NCBI GenBank assembly: GCA_902825215.1
Contig: LR782234.1
Span: forward strand, 3,596,001 to 3,660,000
Direction of reading: 5' to 3'
DNA length: 64,000 nt
Source of the DNA: Pseudomonas fluorescens
Lineage (GTDB): Bacteria > Pseudomonadota > Gammaproteobacteria > Pseudomonadales > Pseudomonadaceae
A program made the translations under genes and the position numbers. Below, piece by piece: positions 57,851-64,000 of the stretch; position 1 is the stretch's first letter; each line of letters starts with the position of its first letter. The notes beneath the pieces are model-generated. The model was given only the letters and a program-made list of their open reading frames with translations. It made no database searches and was not told the origin of the DNA.

Positions 57851-58306
57851 TCAGCCGATTTGCGATGCGCGCTTTACCGCTGCCCGGATGCGTGGATAGG
57901 TGCCGCAGCGGCAGATGTTGCCGGAGAGGGCCTGATCGATATCGCTGTCGGTGGGTTGGGGAATTTTTGCCAGCAGCGCCGCCGCCGACATGATCTGCCC
58001 GGACTGGCAATAGCCACACTGCACCACGTCGAGCTCGGCCCAGGCTTGTTGCACCGGGTGCGAACCGTCCGCCGAGAGGCCTTCGATAGTGAGGATTTTC
58101 TGCCCGTGGGCCACCGCAGTCGCAGGTGTGATGCAGGCACGTAACGGCGCGCCGTCGACGTGCACGGTGCACGCCCCGCACTGGGCCATGCCGCAGCCGA
58201 ATTTGGTACCGGTCAGGTGCGCAACATCGCGCAGAACCCAGAGCAGCGGCATGTCCGCAGGGACATCGAGCTCCTGGTCCTTGCCATTGATATTCAAGGT
58301 CAGCAT
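57851..58306 (-). CDS. (2Fe-2S)-binding small subunit of the molybdenum hydroxylase
   Basis: 151 residues, two 2Fe-2S clusters. The plant-ferredoxin-type cluster uses [21 protein letters not shown] near residues 38-60; the second cluster uses [10 protein letters not shown] near 97 and [12 protein letters not shown] near 130. No signal peptide; it probably travels with the twin-arginine large subunit. First gene of the operon, 19 bases before the large subunit. The divergent hydrolase starts 260 bases away. Confidence 0.95.
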   Translation of the reverse strand: MLTLNINGKDQELDVPADMPLLWVLRDVAHLTGTKFGCGMAQCGACTVHVDGAPLRACITPATAVAHGQKILTIEGLSADGSHPVQQAWAELDVVQCGYCQSGQIMSAAALLAKIPQPTDSDIDQALSGNICRCGTYPRIRAAVKRASQIG

Positions 58307-58566
58307 CGAAGAATTTCCTCAGGTTCACAGTATGCCGAAAGCGCGTCACCGTGACCTTCAATCGCCACGAGCGCCTCGGCTTATCCCTTTCAGCAAAGCC
58401 TAATTTGCGCTCGAAGCCAGACGTTGCGACCACCGGTCATGCACAGATCGACAGCGCTCCTACAGTTGATAACGGCTCGCACCTTGCTTGCACATCACGT
58501 GTATCAGCCAAATCGGTCCGCGCGTATTGCGCAGGTTTCCCTCCACATCGGTCAGGAGTCGCGAAC

Positions 58567-59397
58567 ATGGGATTTGTCACCACCACAGACGGCGTTGAAA
58601 TCTTCTACAAGGACTGGGGCCCGCGCGACGCGCCGGTGATCCACTTCCACCACGGCTGGCCGCTCAGTTCCGACGATTGGGACGCACAAATGCTGTTCTT
58701 CCTCGGTCAGGGCTTCCGCGTTATCGCCCATGATCGGCGCGGGCATGGCCGTTCGGCTCAGGTCTGGGACGGTCACGACATGGACCATTACGCCGACGAT
58801 GCGCTGGCGGTGGTCAAGCATCTGGGCACGAAGAATGTCGTGCATGTCGGCCACTCCACGGGCGGCGGCGAGGTCATCCACTACATCGCCCGCCACGGCC
58901 AGGACAATGTCGCCAAAGCGGTGCTGATCGCTGCGGTGCCACCGCTGATGGTGCAGACCCCTAGCAATCCCGGCGGCTTGCCGAAGTCGGTGTTCGACGG
59001 CTTTCAGGCGCAGGTGGCGGCCAATCGCGCGCAGTTTTATCGGGACGTGCCGAGCGGGCCTTTCTATGGATACAACCGCCCGGGCGCCGACGCGGCGGAA
59101 GGCGTCATCGCTAACTGGTGGCGTCAGGGCATGATGGGCTCGGCCAAAGCGCATTACGACGGCATCGTCGCGTTCTCGCAGACCGACTTCACCGAAGACC
59201 TGAGAAAAGTCAGCGTGCCGGTGCTGGTGATGCATGGCGAGGACGATCAGATTGTGCCGTATGCCAATTCGGGCCCGCTGTCGGCGAAGCTGCTGCCCAA
59301 TGGCACGCTGAAGTCGTATCCCGGTTTCCCGCACGGCATGCCGACGACCGAAGCGGAGACGATCAACGCTGATTTGCTGGCGTTTATTCGCGGTTGA
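58567..59397 (+). CDS. Alpha/beta hydrolase, non-haem chloroperoxidase/esterase type
   Basis: 276 residues from ATG 58567 (AGGAG nine bases upstream). Catalytic triad: Ser in VGHSTGGGEVIHY near residue 97, Asp in MHGEDDQIVPYANSG near 225, His in YPGFPHGMPTTEAE near 255; oxyanion region FHHGWPLSSDDWD near 30. This branch (chloroperoxidase/arylesterase) acts as an esterase with perhydrolase side activity. It has no signal peptide and is cytoplasmic. The DNA before it (58307-58566) is the divergent control region shared with the molybdenum hydroxylase operon. Confidence 0.93.
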   Translation: MGFVTTTDGVEIFYKDWGPRDAPVIHFHHGWPLSSDDWDAQMLFFLGQGFRVIAHDRRGHGRSAQVWDGHDMDHYADDALAVVKHLGTKNVVHVGHSTGGGEVIHYIARHGQDNVAKAVLIAAVPPLMVQTPSNPGGLPKSVFDGFQAQVAANRAQFYRDVPSGPFYGYNRPGADAAEGVIANWWRQGMMGSAKAHYDGIVAFSQTDFTEDLRKVSVPVLVMHGEDDQIVPYANSGPLSAKLLPNGTLKSYPGFPHGMPTTEAETINADLLAFIRG

Positions 59398-59424
59398 TCG
59401 ATCCGCAGCGAGGCTGGGCTCTGG

Positions 59425-59817
59425 CTAATCTTCCGAGCGGCCTGGGCCCTCACGATCACGCGGGTAATGGTGCGCCAGCGGGAGCGCCGGCAGCCAGGAC
59501 TCGCGGCGCAGGGTCCAGCTTTCATAGGTCGGTTGCAGTTGATCGGGGGCATCGAGGGCGCCGAGGTTGACTTCAATTTCGTCGTCACTGCGGTTGAACA
59601 CTGAGGATCCGCAACGCGGGCAGAAATGTCGCCCGGCGTAATCGCGGGTTTCGCCGCTTGTGGTGACAGCGCTGGCGGGGAAGATGGCTGAGGCGTGAAA
59701 CAGCGCGCCGTGGAATTTGCGGCAGTCGAGGCAGTGGCAGAGGCCGACGCGGTAGGGTTGGCCTGAGGCTACGAGGCGGACATTGCCGCAGAGGCAGCCG
59801 CCGGTGAAGGTTGGCAT
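59425..59817 (-). CDS. GFA-family (CENP-V/glutathione-dependent formaldehyde-activating) protein
   Basis: 130 residues. The zinc-binding cysteines of the family are visible: GGCLCGNVRL near residue 8, CHCLDCRKFHG near 28, and RHFCPRCGSSVFNR near 66. GFA proteins bind one or two zinc ions; only some act on S-hydroxymethylglutathione, so function is open. It converges on the hydrolase gene. Palindromic repeat copy 4 lies upstream. Confidence 0.92.
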   Translation of the reverse strand: MPTFTGGCLCGNVRLVASGQPYRVGLCHCLDCRKFHGALFHASAIFPASAVTTSGETRDYAGRHFCPRCGSSVFNRSDDEIEVNLGALDAPDQLQPTYESWTLRRESWLPALPLAHHYPRDREGPGRSED

Positions 59818-59869
59818 CGGGTAATTCCTTTTTGGTTGGTCTCTTGAGGGCCGGTTTCGTCAGGGACAG

Positions 59870-60114
59870 CCCTCACCCTAGCCCTCTCCCAGAGGGAGAG
59901 AGGACTGATTGGGGGATATTGAGGACATGCGCCGACCTGAATGTGCGGCTGGGAATCCGGAATCCGCTCGATCTTTTGCATGCGGTTGAATCCACAGCCG
60001 ACTCGATTTTTTACGCTGTCGAATTCACAATCGACTCGCTCACTCAGGTCGATAAATCCCGCAAGACACCTCGGTCGGCCCCCTCTCCCTTTAAGAGAGG
60101 GCTGGGGTGAGGGG
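59870..60114. repeat. Palindromic repeat copy 4, enlarged middle
   Basis: Outer arms CCCTCACCCTAGCCCTCTCC and GAGAGGGCTGGGGTGAGGG pair imperfectly. The middle is longer than in copies 1-3 and contains two similar 25-base units (59982-60006 and 60015-60039; both with GAATYCACARYCGACTCG). It fills most of the 401-base gap between the GFA gene and the DUF3618 operon terminator. A few further bases up to 60176 hold nothing I recognise. Confidence 0.8.
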
Positions 60115-60176
60115 AAACTGACACACCCCAATCGTTCGATCGCCGAATTTCCGTCCACACGTCGATAATCGGAAAT

Positions 60177-60204
60177 AAGAAAAGGAGGCCATAGCAAGGC
60201 CTCC
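60177..60204 (-). terminator. Rho-independent terminator after the DUF3618 operon
   Basis: On the minus strand GGAGGCC-TTGCTAT-GGCCTCC followed by TTTTCTT, 15 bases after the DUF3618 stop codon. Confidence 0.85.
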
Positions 60205-60218
60205 CTTACCCACCATCA

Positions 60219-61040
60219 TCAAGACGTCCCCAATCCCTTGGACAGGTCCGCCGATTCATCAGACGCCGTCGCTTGCGCAGGCTGAGCACCCTGCCCCGCC
60301 GCCTGCTCGGTGGTCTTCGTCACCGTATCGCGGACTGTCTCATAGCCCTCCCGGGCCTGTTTTTTCACCTTGTCGACCATGCCCGCGCTGGTCCGGCCCA
60401 GATAGCGCTGCTCAGTGGCGGTCTTCGGCAACGCGGCACCGAGCATGGCGCCAATCGCGATACCCGCAGCAGCAACCATCAGCGGCTGTTCCTTGAGCAA
60501 CTGGCTGAATTGCTGCCCCATGGCCTGGCCGCTCTGGCTCAATCGGTCGCTGGCATCGTGCATGGAGTGGCGCAAATTCTCCTTGGCGGCACCGACGTTT
60601 TCGCCCATGTGGGCAGCCTTGTCCTTGAGCGATTGATAGCCGTGCTTCAACGAATCGCTGGTCTGATGCATATGCTCGCGCGCGCTGCCGAGGCTATCGG
60701 CCAGGCCATCGGCCCACTCGCCAGCGCGGTCCTGATCCGGGCCGCTGCGATAGGTTGGCTGCGGCACTGGCGGACGGTTCTGGCCCATCATCAGCCAGAG
60801 CAGGCCGACCGAGGTCAGCACCGCTGGCACCGGGTTGTTGCGCACGCTGGTGCCCAGGTTGGTGACGAACTGCGAGCCGTTGTTCTGCAGCATGCCCCAC
60901 GCCTGATCGATCATCTGCCCGGGGGTGAACTTGCTTTCCAGCTGGTCGACGATATTGCCGATGCTGGCGCGTTGCGCGTCGATTTCGCGCTCGATCTGCT
61001 CAGGGCTTTTTTGCGATTCGATATCCAATTCAGTCTTCAT
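60219..61040 (-). CDS. DUF3618 membrane-associated stress-type protein
   Basis: 273 residues. N-terminal DUF3618 helix (SPEQIEREIDAQRASIGNIVDQLESKFTPGQMIDQAW), a hydrophobic stretch near residue 80 (VPAVLTSVGLLWLMMG), long amphipathic helices (LADSLGSAREHMHQTSDSLKHGYQSLKDKAAHMGENVGAAKENLRHSMHD), and a glycine-rich second segment (MVAAAGIAIGAMLGAALP) near 190. Built like YqjD/ElaB-type membrane-tethered proteins. Its ATG overlaps the stop of the holin-like gene. Third in a three-gene operon; function unknown. Confidence 0.88.
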   Translation of the reverse strand: MKTELDIESQKSPEQIEREIDAQRASIGNIVDQLESKFTPGQMIDQAWGMLQNNGSQFVTNLGTSVRNNPVPAVLTSVGLLWLMMGQNRPPVPQPTYRSGPDQDRAGEWADGLADSLGSAREHMHQTSDSLKHGYQSLKDKAAHMGENVGAAKENLRHSMHDASDRLSQSGQAMGQQFSQLLKEQPLMVAAAGIAIGAMLGAALPKTATEQRYLGRTSAGMVDKVKKQAREGYETVRDTVTKTTEQAAGQGAQPAQATASDESADLSKGLGTS

Positions 61041-61465
61041 GAGGCTTTCCTCCGCAGCGCTTCCTGGTCTTTGTTCAAGGCGTCCAGCGTCCGGTCAGGC
61101 TTGAAGTGGGACGGTTCGAACTGTTTTTTGCCCGACTGCAGCATGACAAAACCGATGATCATCACCACCACGCCGACGATCAGCGCCGCCAGCCATGGCG
61201 CCATGAACAGACTCAAGCCGTACACCGCCGACATCAGCAAAATGATCAGCCCCGCCAGCAACACGATCGCCCCGCCGGCCACTGCCGCAATCCCGGCTTT
61301 GAGCGTATTGAGGCTGGACTGAAATTCGGCCTTGGCCAGCGCCAGTTCCTTGGTGAACAGCGCCGGCACTTCGCGCGATAACTGCCGCAGCAGCCCGGTC
61401 ACCGAAGCGTCGTCGTGGTTCGCGGTGGGTCGGGCGCCCTGCAGATCTGCATCGTCTCGGTTCAT
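61037..61465 (-). CDS. Phage holin-like membrane protein (Holin-X/YqjE type)
   Basis: 142 residues. An amphipathic N-terminal part (SVTGLLRQLSREVPALFTKELALAKAEFQ) is followed by two strong membrane segments (AGIAAVAGGAIVLLAGLIILLMSAVYGL; LAALIVGVVVMIIGFVML), the YqjE/DUF1469 pattern. Despite the holin name, relatives are chromosomal membrane proteins linked to stationary phase; there is no phage gene here. ATGA overlaps join it to both neighbours. Confidence 0.9.
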   Translation of the reverse strand: MNRDDADLQGARPTANHDDASVTGLLRQLSREVPALFTKELALAKAEFQSSLNTLKAGIAAVAGGAIVLLAGLIILLMSAVYGLSLFMAPWLAALIVGVVVMIIGFVMLQSGKKQFEPSHFKPDRTLDALNKDQEALRRKAS

Positions 61466-62112
61466 GACAGGTCTCCTTTGGTTGGCGAGGTAGGAATCGA
61501 GGTTCCGGCAAAATCAGTCGGGTGATCGTGCTCATCGGCCGACGTCGGGGTGATGCCGGTCGCCAGGCCTGGACTGGGATCAGTGCGGGTTGCAGTGGAA
61601 GTTTCATAGGGCCGCTGCGCGCCAAAACCGCCGGCCGGTGGCGTCGAGCTCCCAGAAGCGGGCTGATGATCGGCAGTGACTTCGGCTGCCGCCGAGGTGC
61701 CCGCTTTGAGGAACCGCGACAGGCCAAAACCGATTGCCACGCTGCCGGCAATGAACAACGCCGGATTGCTGCGCGCCAGTTCGGCGGCATCGTGCAACAG
61801 CTGTTCGGCGCTCTTGCCACGCAGATTCTTTGCCAGTCCGCCCATCGACTCGGCCATGTCGGAGAGGTAGTCGGACATGCCCAGCGTGTCCTTGTCCTCC
61901 AGCTCCGAGACGAAGCTTTTCGCGCCTTGCGCCAGCGCTTCGATCTGCTCGGCGGCGCTGTCGCGATACTGACCGAACTGCGCATCGGCTTGCTGCCGCG
62001 CACCGCCGAGCGTTTCGCTGACGTCGTCTTTCAACCGTTCGAAGGCTTGCCCGGCCTGGTCCTTTGAAGGTTCGTCTGCAGTGGTTCCTGCCCTGTTATC
62101 TGAAGTGTTCAT
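61462..62112 (-). CDS. Hypothetical membrane-associated protein, first gene of the DUF3618 operon
   Basis: 216 residues. N-terminal helical half (AFERLKDDVSETLGGARQQADAQFGQYRDSAAEQIEALAQGAKSF) followed by LRGKSAEQLLHDAAELARSNPALFIAGSVAIGFGLSRFL, a segment with a hydrophobic glycine-containing core, then a low-complexity Pro/Ser/Thr/Gly tail of ~75 residues. It resembles DUF883/nutrient-deprivation-induced proteins in build. The stop overlaps the start of the holin-like gene. Confidence 0.82.
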   Translation of the reverse strand: MNTSDNRAGTTADEPSKDQAGQAFERLKDDVSETLGGARQQADAQFGQYRDSAAEQIEALAQGAKSFVSELEDKDTLGMSDYLSDMAESMGGLAKNLRGKSAEQLLHDAAELARSNPALFIAGSVAIGFGLSRFLKAGTSAAAEVTADHQPASGSSTPPAGGFGAQRPYETSTATRTDPSPGLATGITPTSADEHDHPTDFAGTSIPTSPTKGDLS

Positions 62113-62350
62113 GTGGTCCCTCGCCTTCTGAGTGAAAACGTTATGTGGGGCGACCTGACAACATTGCCCTGAGTCCCCTCATAGGAAGTGACGGAAGAGT
62201 CTGGCGTGGAGTTCAACCGTTTTGATGAGCGCACCCTTTACCGATTTGCAGGTGCCGTTGGGCTAGAAAAAGCCAGTCCTGTCGAACTTGGACGAGCCTT
62301 TGGCGTCCGCAGCCCCTACACTGGCGCACTGGCCTGCCGGGATAACCACC

Positions 62351-63181
62351 ATGAAACACGCTGCCGCCAAAAACCCAGAAAAAGCCCCGCGCTTCTGGCG
62401 CGACGATGCCCTGCCCTTCATCGAGGCGCGGGCCATCGCCGATGGCCGTGAGGTCTGTTATGCACGGCATTCCCACGCGCACTTTTCCATCGGCGCGATC
62501 ACCGCCGGGCGCAGCACCTATGTGCACGAGCAATCAGAGTTCGAGGTGGCCGCCGGCACGGTGGTGCTGATGAACCCTGGCGATGTGCACGCGTGCAACC
62601 CGATCGATGATCAGCCGTGGTCGTACGTGATGCTGTACGCAGAGACGCCGTGGCTGAGCGATCTGCAGCAGCAGTTGGGGTTCGGTGCGCAGGGTTTTTG
62701 TCGCTTTGCGGTGACTCATCTCGATGACTCGGCGCTGTTTCACGATTTGTGTGAGCTGTACGAAATCCTTGTCGACGACCGGCACGACCTGCTGCGCAAA
62801 CACAGTGCAGCGGTGGAGTTTTTCAGCGATCTGCACTTGCGTCTGAACCCCGCCAGCGCGCCGTTGCGCGAGCCGAACGACAAGCTCGAACGCGCCGCTG
62901 GTTTCATTCGCGAGCATTGCACCGATGCGCTGAGCCTCGACGACATTTGCACGGCGGCGCAGCTATCGCCGTCGTACCTGATCCGCGCGTTCAAACAACA
63001 TTACGGCATGACCCCCCATGCGTTCTTGATCAACCAGCGCATCCAGTTCGCCCGCGAACGCTTGCGCAGCGGCCAGTTGATTGCCGACGTCGCGCTGGCG
63101 GCCGGGTTTGCCGATCAGGCGCATTTTCAACGCGCCTTCAAACAGCATCTGGCAGCGACACCGGGGCAGTATCGCGGTTGA
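62351..63181 (+). CDS. AraC-family transcriptional regulator (cupin type)
   Basis: 276 residues from ATG 62351. An N-terminal cupin-like domain (HSHAHFSIGAITAGRSTYVHEQSEFEVAAGTVVLMNPGDVHACNP) is followed by two helix-turn-helix motifs (LSLDDICTAAQLSPSYLIRAFKQHYGMTPHAFLI; LIADVALAAGFADQAHFQRAFKQHLAATPGQYRG). This subgroup often sits beside a LysE-family exporter or its target gene; neither is evident here. The ArsR gene follows 53 bases on the same strand, but has its own promoter. The 62113-62350 gap holds nothing I recognise beyond expected promoters. Confidence 0.9.
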   Translation: MKHAAAKNPEKAPRFWRDDALPFIEARAIADGREVCYARHSHAHFSIGAITAGRSTYVHEQSEFEVAAGTVVLMNPGDVHACNPIDDQPWSYVMLYAETPWLSDLQQQLGFGAQGFCRFAVTHLDDSALFHDLCELYEILVDDRHDLLRKHSAAVEFFSDLHLRLNPASAPLREPNDKLERAAGFIREHCTDALSLDDICTAAQLSPSYLIRAFKQHYGMTPHAFLINQRIQFARERLRSGQLIADVALAAGFADQAHFQRAFKQHLAATPGQYRG

Positions 63182-63200
63182 CGACTCTCGAAATCGGTCG

Positions 63201-63228
63201 TTGACATATCGGTAAAATCCGATATCTT
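63201..63228 (+). promoter_or_regulatory. Promoter and operator of the ArsR gene
   Basis: TTGACA (63201-63206) and TATCTT (63223-63228) with 16-base spacing. Between and over them lies the palindrome ATATCGG-TAAAAT-CCGATAT (63206-63225), matched by a second copy at 63551. A repressor bound here would block the polymerase. The expected transcription start falls at about 63235, the ATG itself. Confidence 0.75.
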
Positions 63229-63234
63229 CGCGAC

Positions 63235-63537
63235 ATGGACCTACTCGACATCTTCAAAGCACTCTCCAACCGTACTCGCCTCGAGATTCTCAAAGGCTTG
63301 AAAGACCCGGCCAACAGCTTTCCTCCTCAGGATGAAGGCGACGTGCACACGGTGGGTGTTTGCGTCAGCAGTATTCAGGAAGGCGTCGGGCTGTCGCAGT
63401 CGACGGTGTCCGATTATCTGGCGACGCTGCAACGGGCAGGTCTGGTCGAAGTCAGACGCATCGGCCAATGGACGTACTACAAGCGCAATGAAGCGGCGAT
63501 CCGTGAGCTGGCCGAGATCATCGGCAGCGAGCTGTAA
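63235..63537 (+). CDS. ArsR-family winged-helix repressor
   Basis: 100 residues: [23 protein letters not shown] at the N-terminus, recognition helix [24 protein letters not shown] near residue 65, wing QWTYYKRNE. Metal-binding CxC pairs of the classical ArsR box are absent; a single Cys ([10 protein letters not shown]) lies in the middle, so it may sense a redox or small-molecule signal. No Shine-Dalgarno sequence precedes the ATG. Likely controls itself and the downstream dehydrogenase, since both are preceded by the same palindrome. Confidence 0.92.
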   Translation: MDLLDIFKALSNRTRLEILKGLKDPANSFPPQDEGDVHTVGVCVSSIQEGVGLSQSTVSDYLATLQRAGLVEVRRIGQWTYYKRNEAAIRELAEIIGSEL

Positions 63538-63550
63538 TTTTTTGCCCCAT

Positions 63551-63572
63551 GATATCGAGATTTCCCGATATC
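63551..63572. promoter_or_regulatory. Second ArsR-type operator, before the dehydrogenase gene
   Basis: GATATCGAGATTTCCCGATATC, a 22-base near-palindrome closely like ATATCGG-TAAAAT-CCGATAT upstream of the ArsR gene. It lies 27 bases before the dehydrogenase ATG. Confidence 0.75.
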
Positions 63573-63598
63573 CCTTTTTACCGAAACGAGGAAATGCA

Positions 63599-64000
63599 AT
63601 GAAAGCGATGATGCTTGAATCATTTGGCGGCCCGGAATCGTTCGAACTGCGCGACGTTCCCAAGCCCGTCCCCAACGCTGGCGAAGTACTGGTGCGAGTC
63701 CACGCCACCTCCATCAACCCTCTGGATTATCAGGTTCGGCGCGGCGACTATCCCGACCTTGTGCCGCTTCCGGCCATCAGCGGTCACGACGTCTCCGGCG
63801 TGGTCGAAGCAGTCGGGCCGGGCGTTACGGCTTTCGCGCCGGGCGACGAGGTCTGGTACACCCCGCAGATTTTCGCCGGGCCTGGCAGTTACGCCGAGTA
63901 CCACGTTGCCGCACAAACTATCGTGGCCAGGAAGCCGAAAACGCTGAGCCATCTCGAAGCGGCCAGTCTCAGCCTGGTCGGGGGCACGGCGTGGGAAGCG
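63599..64000 (+). CDS. Zinc-type alcohol dehydrogenase/quinone-reductase-like protein, N-terminal part (cut by window edge)
   Basis: 134 residues are present from ATG 63599, with CGAGGAA seven bases upstream. The medium-chain dehydrogenase/reductase fold is clear: [74 protein letters not shown], and [16 protein letters not shown]. It lacks the catalytic-zinc Cys near residue 40 (the position reads [10 protein letters not shown]), which points to the zinc-free quinone oxidoreductase branch. Downstream of the ArsR gene and behind its own operator. Confidence 0.92.
   Translation, partial: MKAMMLESFGGPESFELRDVPKPVPNAGEVLVRVHATSINPLDYQVRRGDYPDLVPLPAISGHDVSGVVEAVGPGVTAFAPGDEVWYTPQIFAGPGSYAEYHVAAQTIVARKPKTLSHLEAASLSLVGGTAWEA

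Noticed and set aside
59982..60039. CRISPR-like repeats
   Set aside because: Only two degenerate units within palindromic repeat copy 4, with no spacer series or cas genes.
61037..61465. Holin-like gene as evidence of a prophage
   Set aside because: No other phage gene is near and the protein is of the chromosomal YqjE/Holin-X type.

Overview
The window is a GC-rich stretch of a Pseudomonas chromosome, most likely of the P. fluorescens group. The reasons are the gene content (YejA1-A2-B-E-F/FabI, MltD-GloB-methyltransferase-RnhA-DnaQ and NadK-phosphoesterase-GlpG-DUF1315-DUF2797-PepN in the order I recall from P. aeruginosa), the REP-type inverted repeats (GCGAGCAGGCTCGCTCCCACA and relatives), and strong third-position GC bias, which produces many long antisense reading frames. 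No tRNA, rRNA, CRISPR array or prophage was seen.

Layout. 1-6.8 kb: a truncated TonB-dependent siderophore receptor, a double-CMD lipoprotein, and an electrophile-stress cluster (TetR/NemR-like repressor, DJ-1/PfpI protein, Old Yellow Enzyme) tied together by three copies of one operator, then an FeS (6-4) photolyase. 6.9-15 kb: a PAS hybrid sensor kinase, a dCache diguanylate cyclase, an IS3-family element, and a divergent AraC/MFS pair. 15-19.1 kb: a YcaC-type hydrolase, a PL7 alginate-lyase-like protein, a KGG stress protein, a small unknown, a ClpP-like serine peptidase, and a SCO/PCu(A)C copper pair. 19.3-25.4 kb: an orphan substrate-binding protein, an LTA-synthase-like sulfatase and KatG.

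25.6-33.2 kb is a conserved housekeeping run on the minus strand (nadK to pepN) with divergent DUF1853. 33.3-38.1 kb holds ArsB, an FMN reductase, a small conserved protein, a LysR regulator, a GNAT and DnaQ. 38.3-42.1 kb holds rnhA and a methyltransferase divergent from gloB and mltD. 42.4-50.6 kb is a five-gene peptide/microcin-C-type ABC importer (two binding proteins, two permeases, a double ATPase) followed closely by fabI. 50.8-53.9 kb is a 1040-residue protein I do not recognise. 54-64 kb holds a GAF-GGDEF cyclase, a three-gene molybdenum hydroxylase operon (2Fe-2S, Mo subunit, dihaem cytochrome c), an alpha/beta hydrolase, a GFA protein, a three-gene envelope-stress-type operon (DUF3618/holin-X/unknown), an AraC regulator, and an ArsR repressor with its cut-off target, a quinone-reductase-like dehydrogenase.

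The most unusual non-coding feature is a family of four long palindromic repeats (11.3/12.7, 19.2, 42.2 and 60.0 kb). One is split by the IS element with a GGT target duplication. Another carries the same extra sequence in mirror image in both arms, so its 24-bp outer stem is perfect. A second regulatory feature is a pair of near-identical ATATCGG-N6-CCGATAT palindromes around the ArsR gene, the first lying inside a strong promoter so close to the ATG that the transcript may be leaderless.
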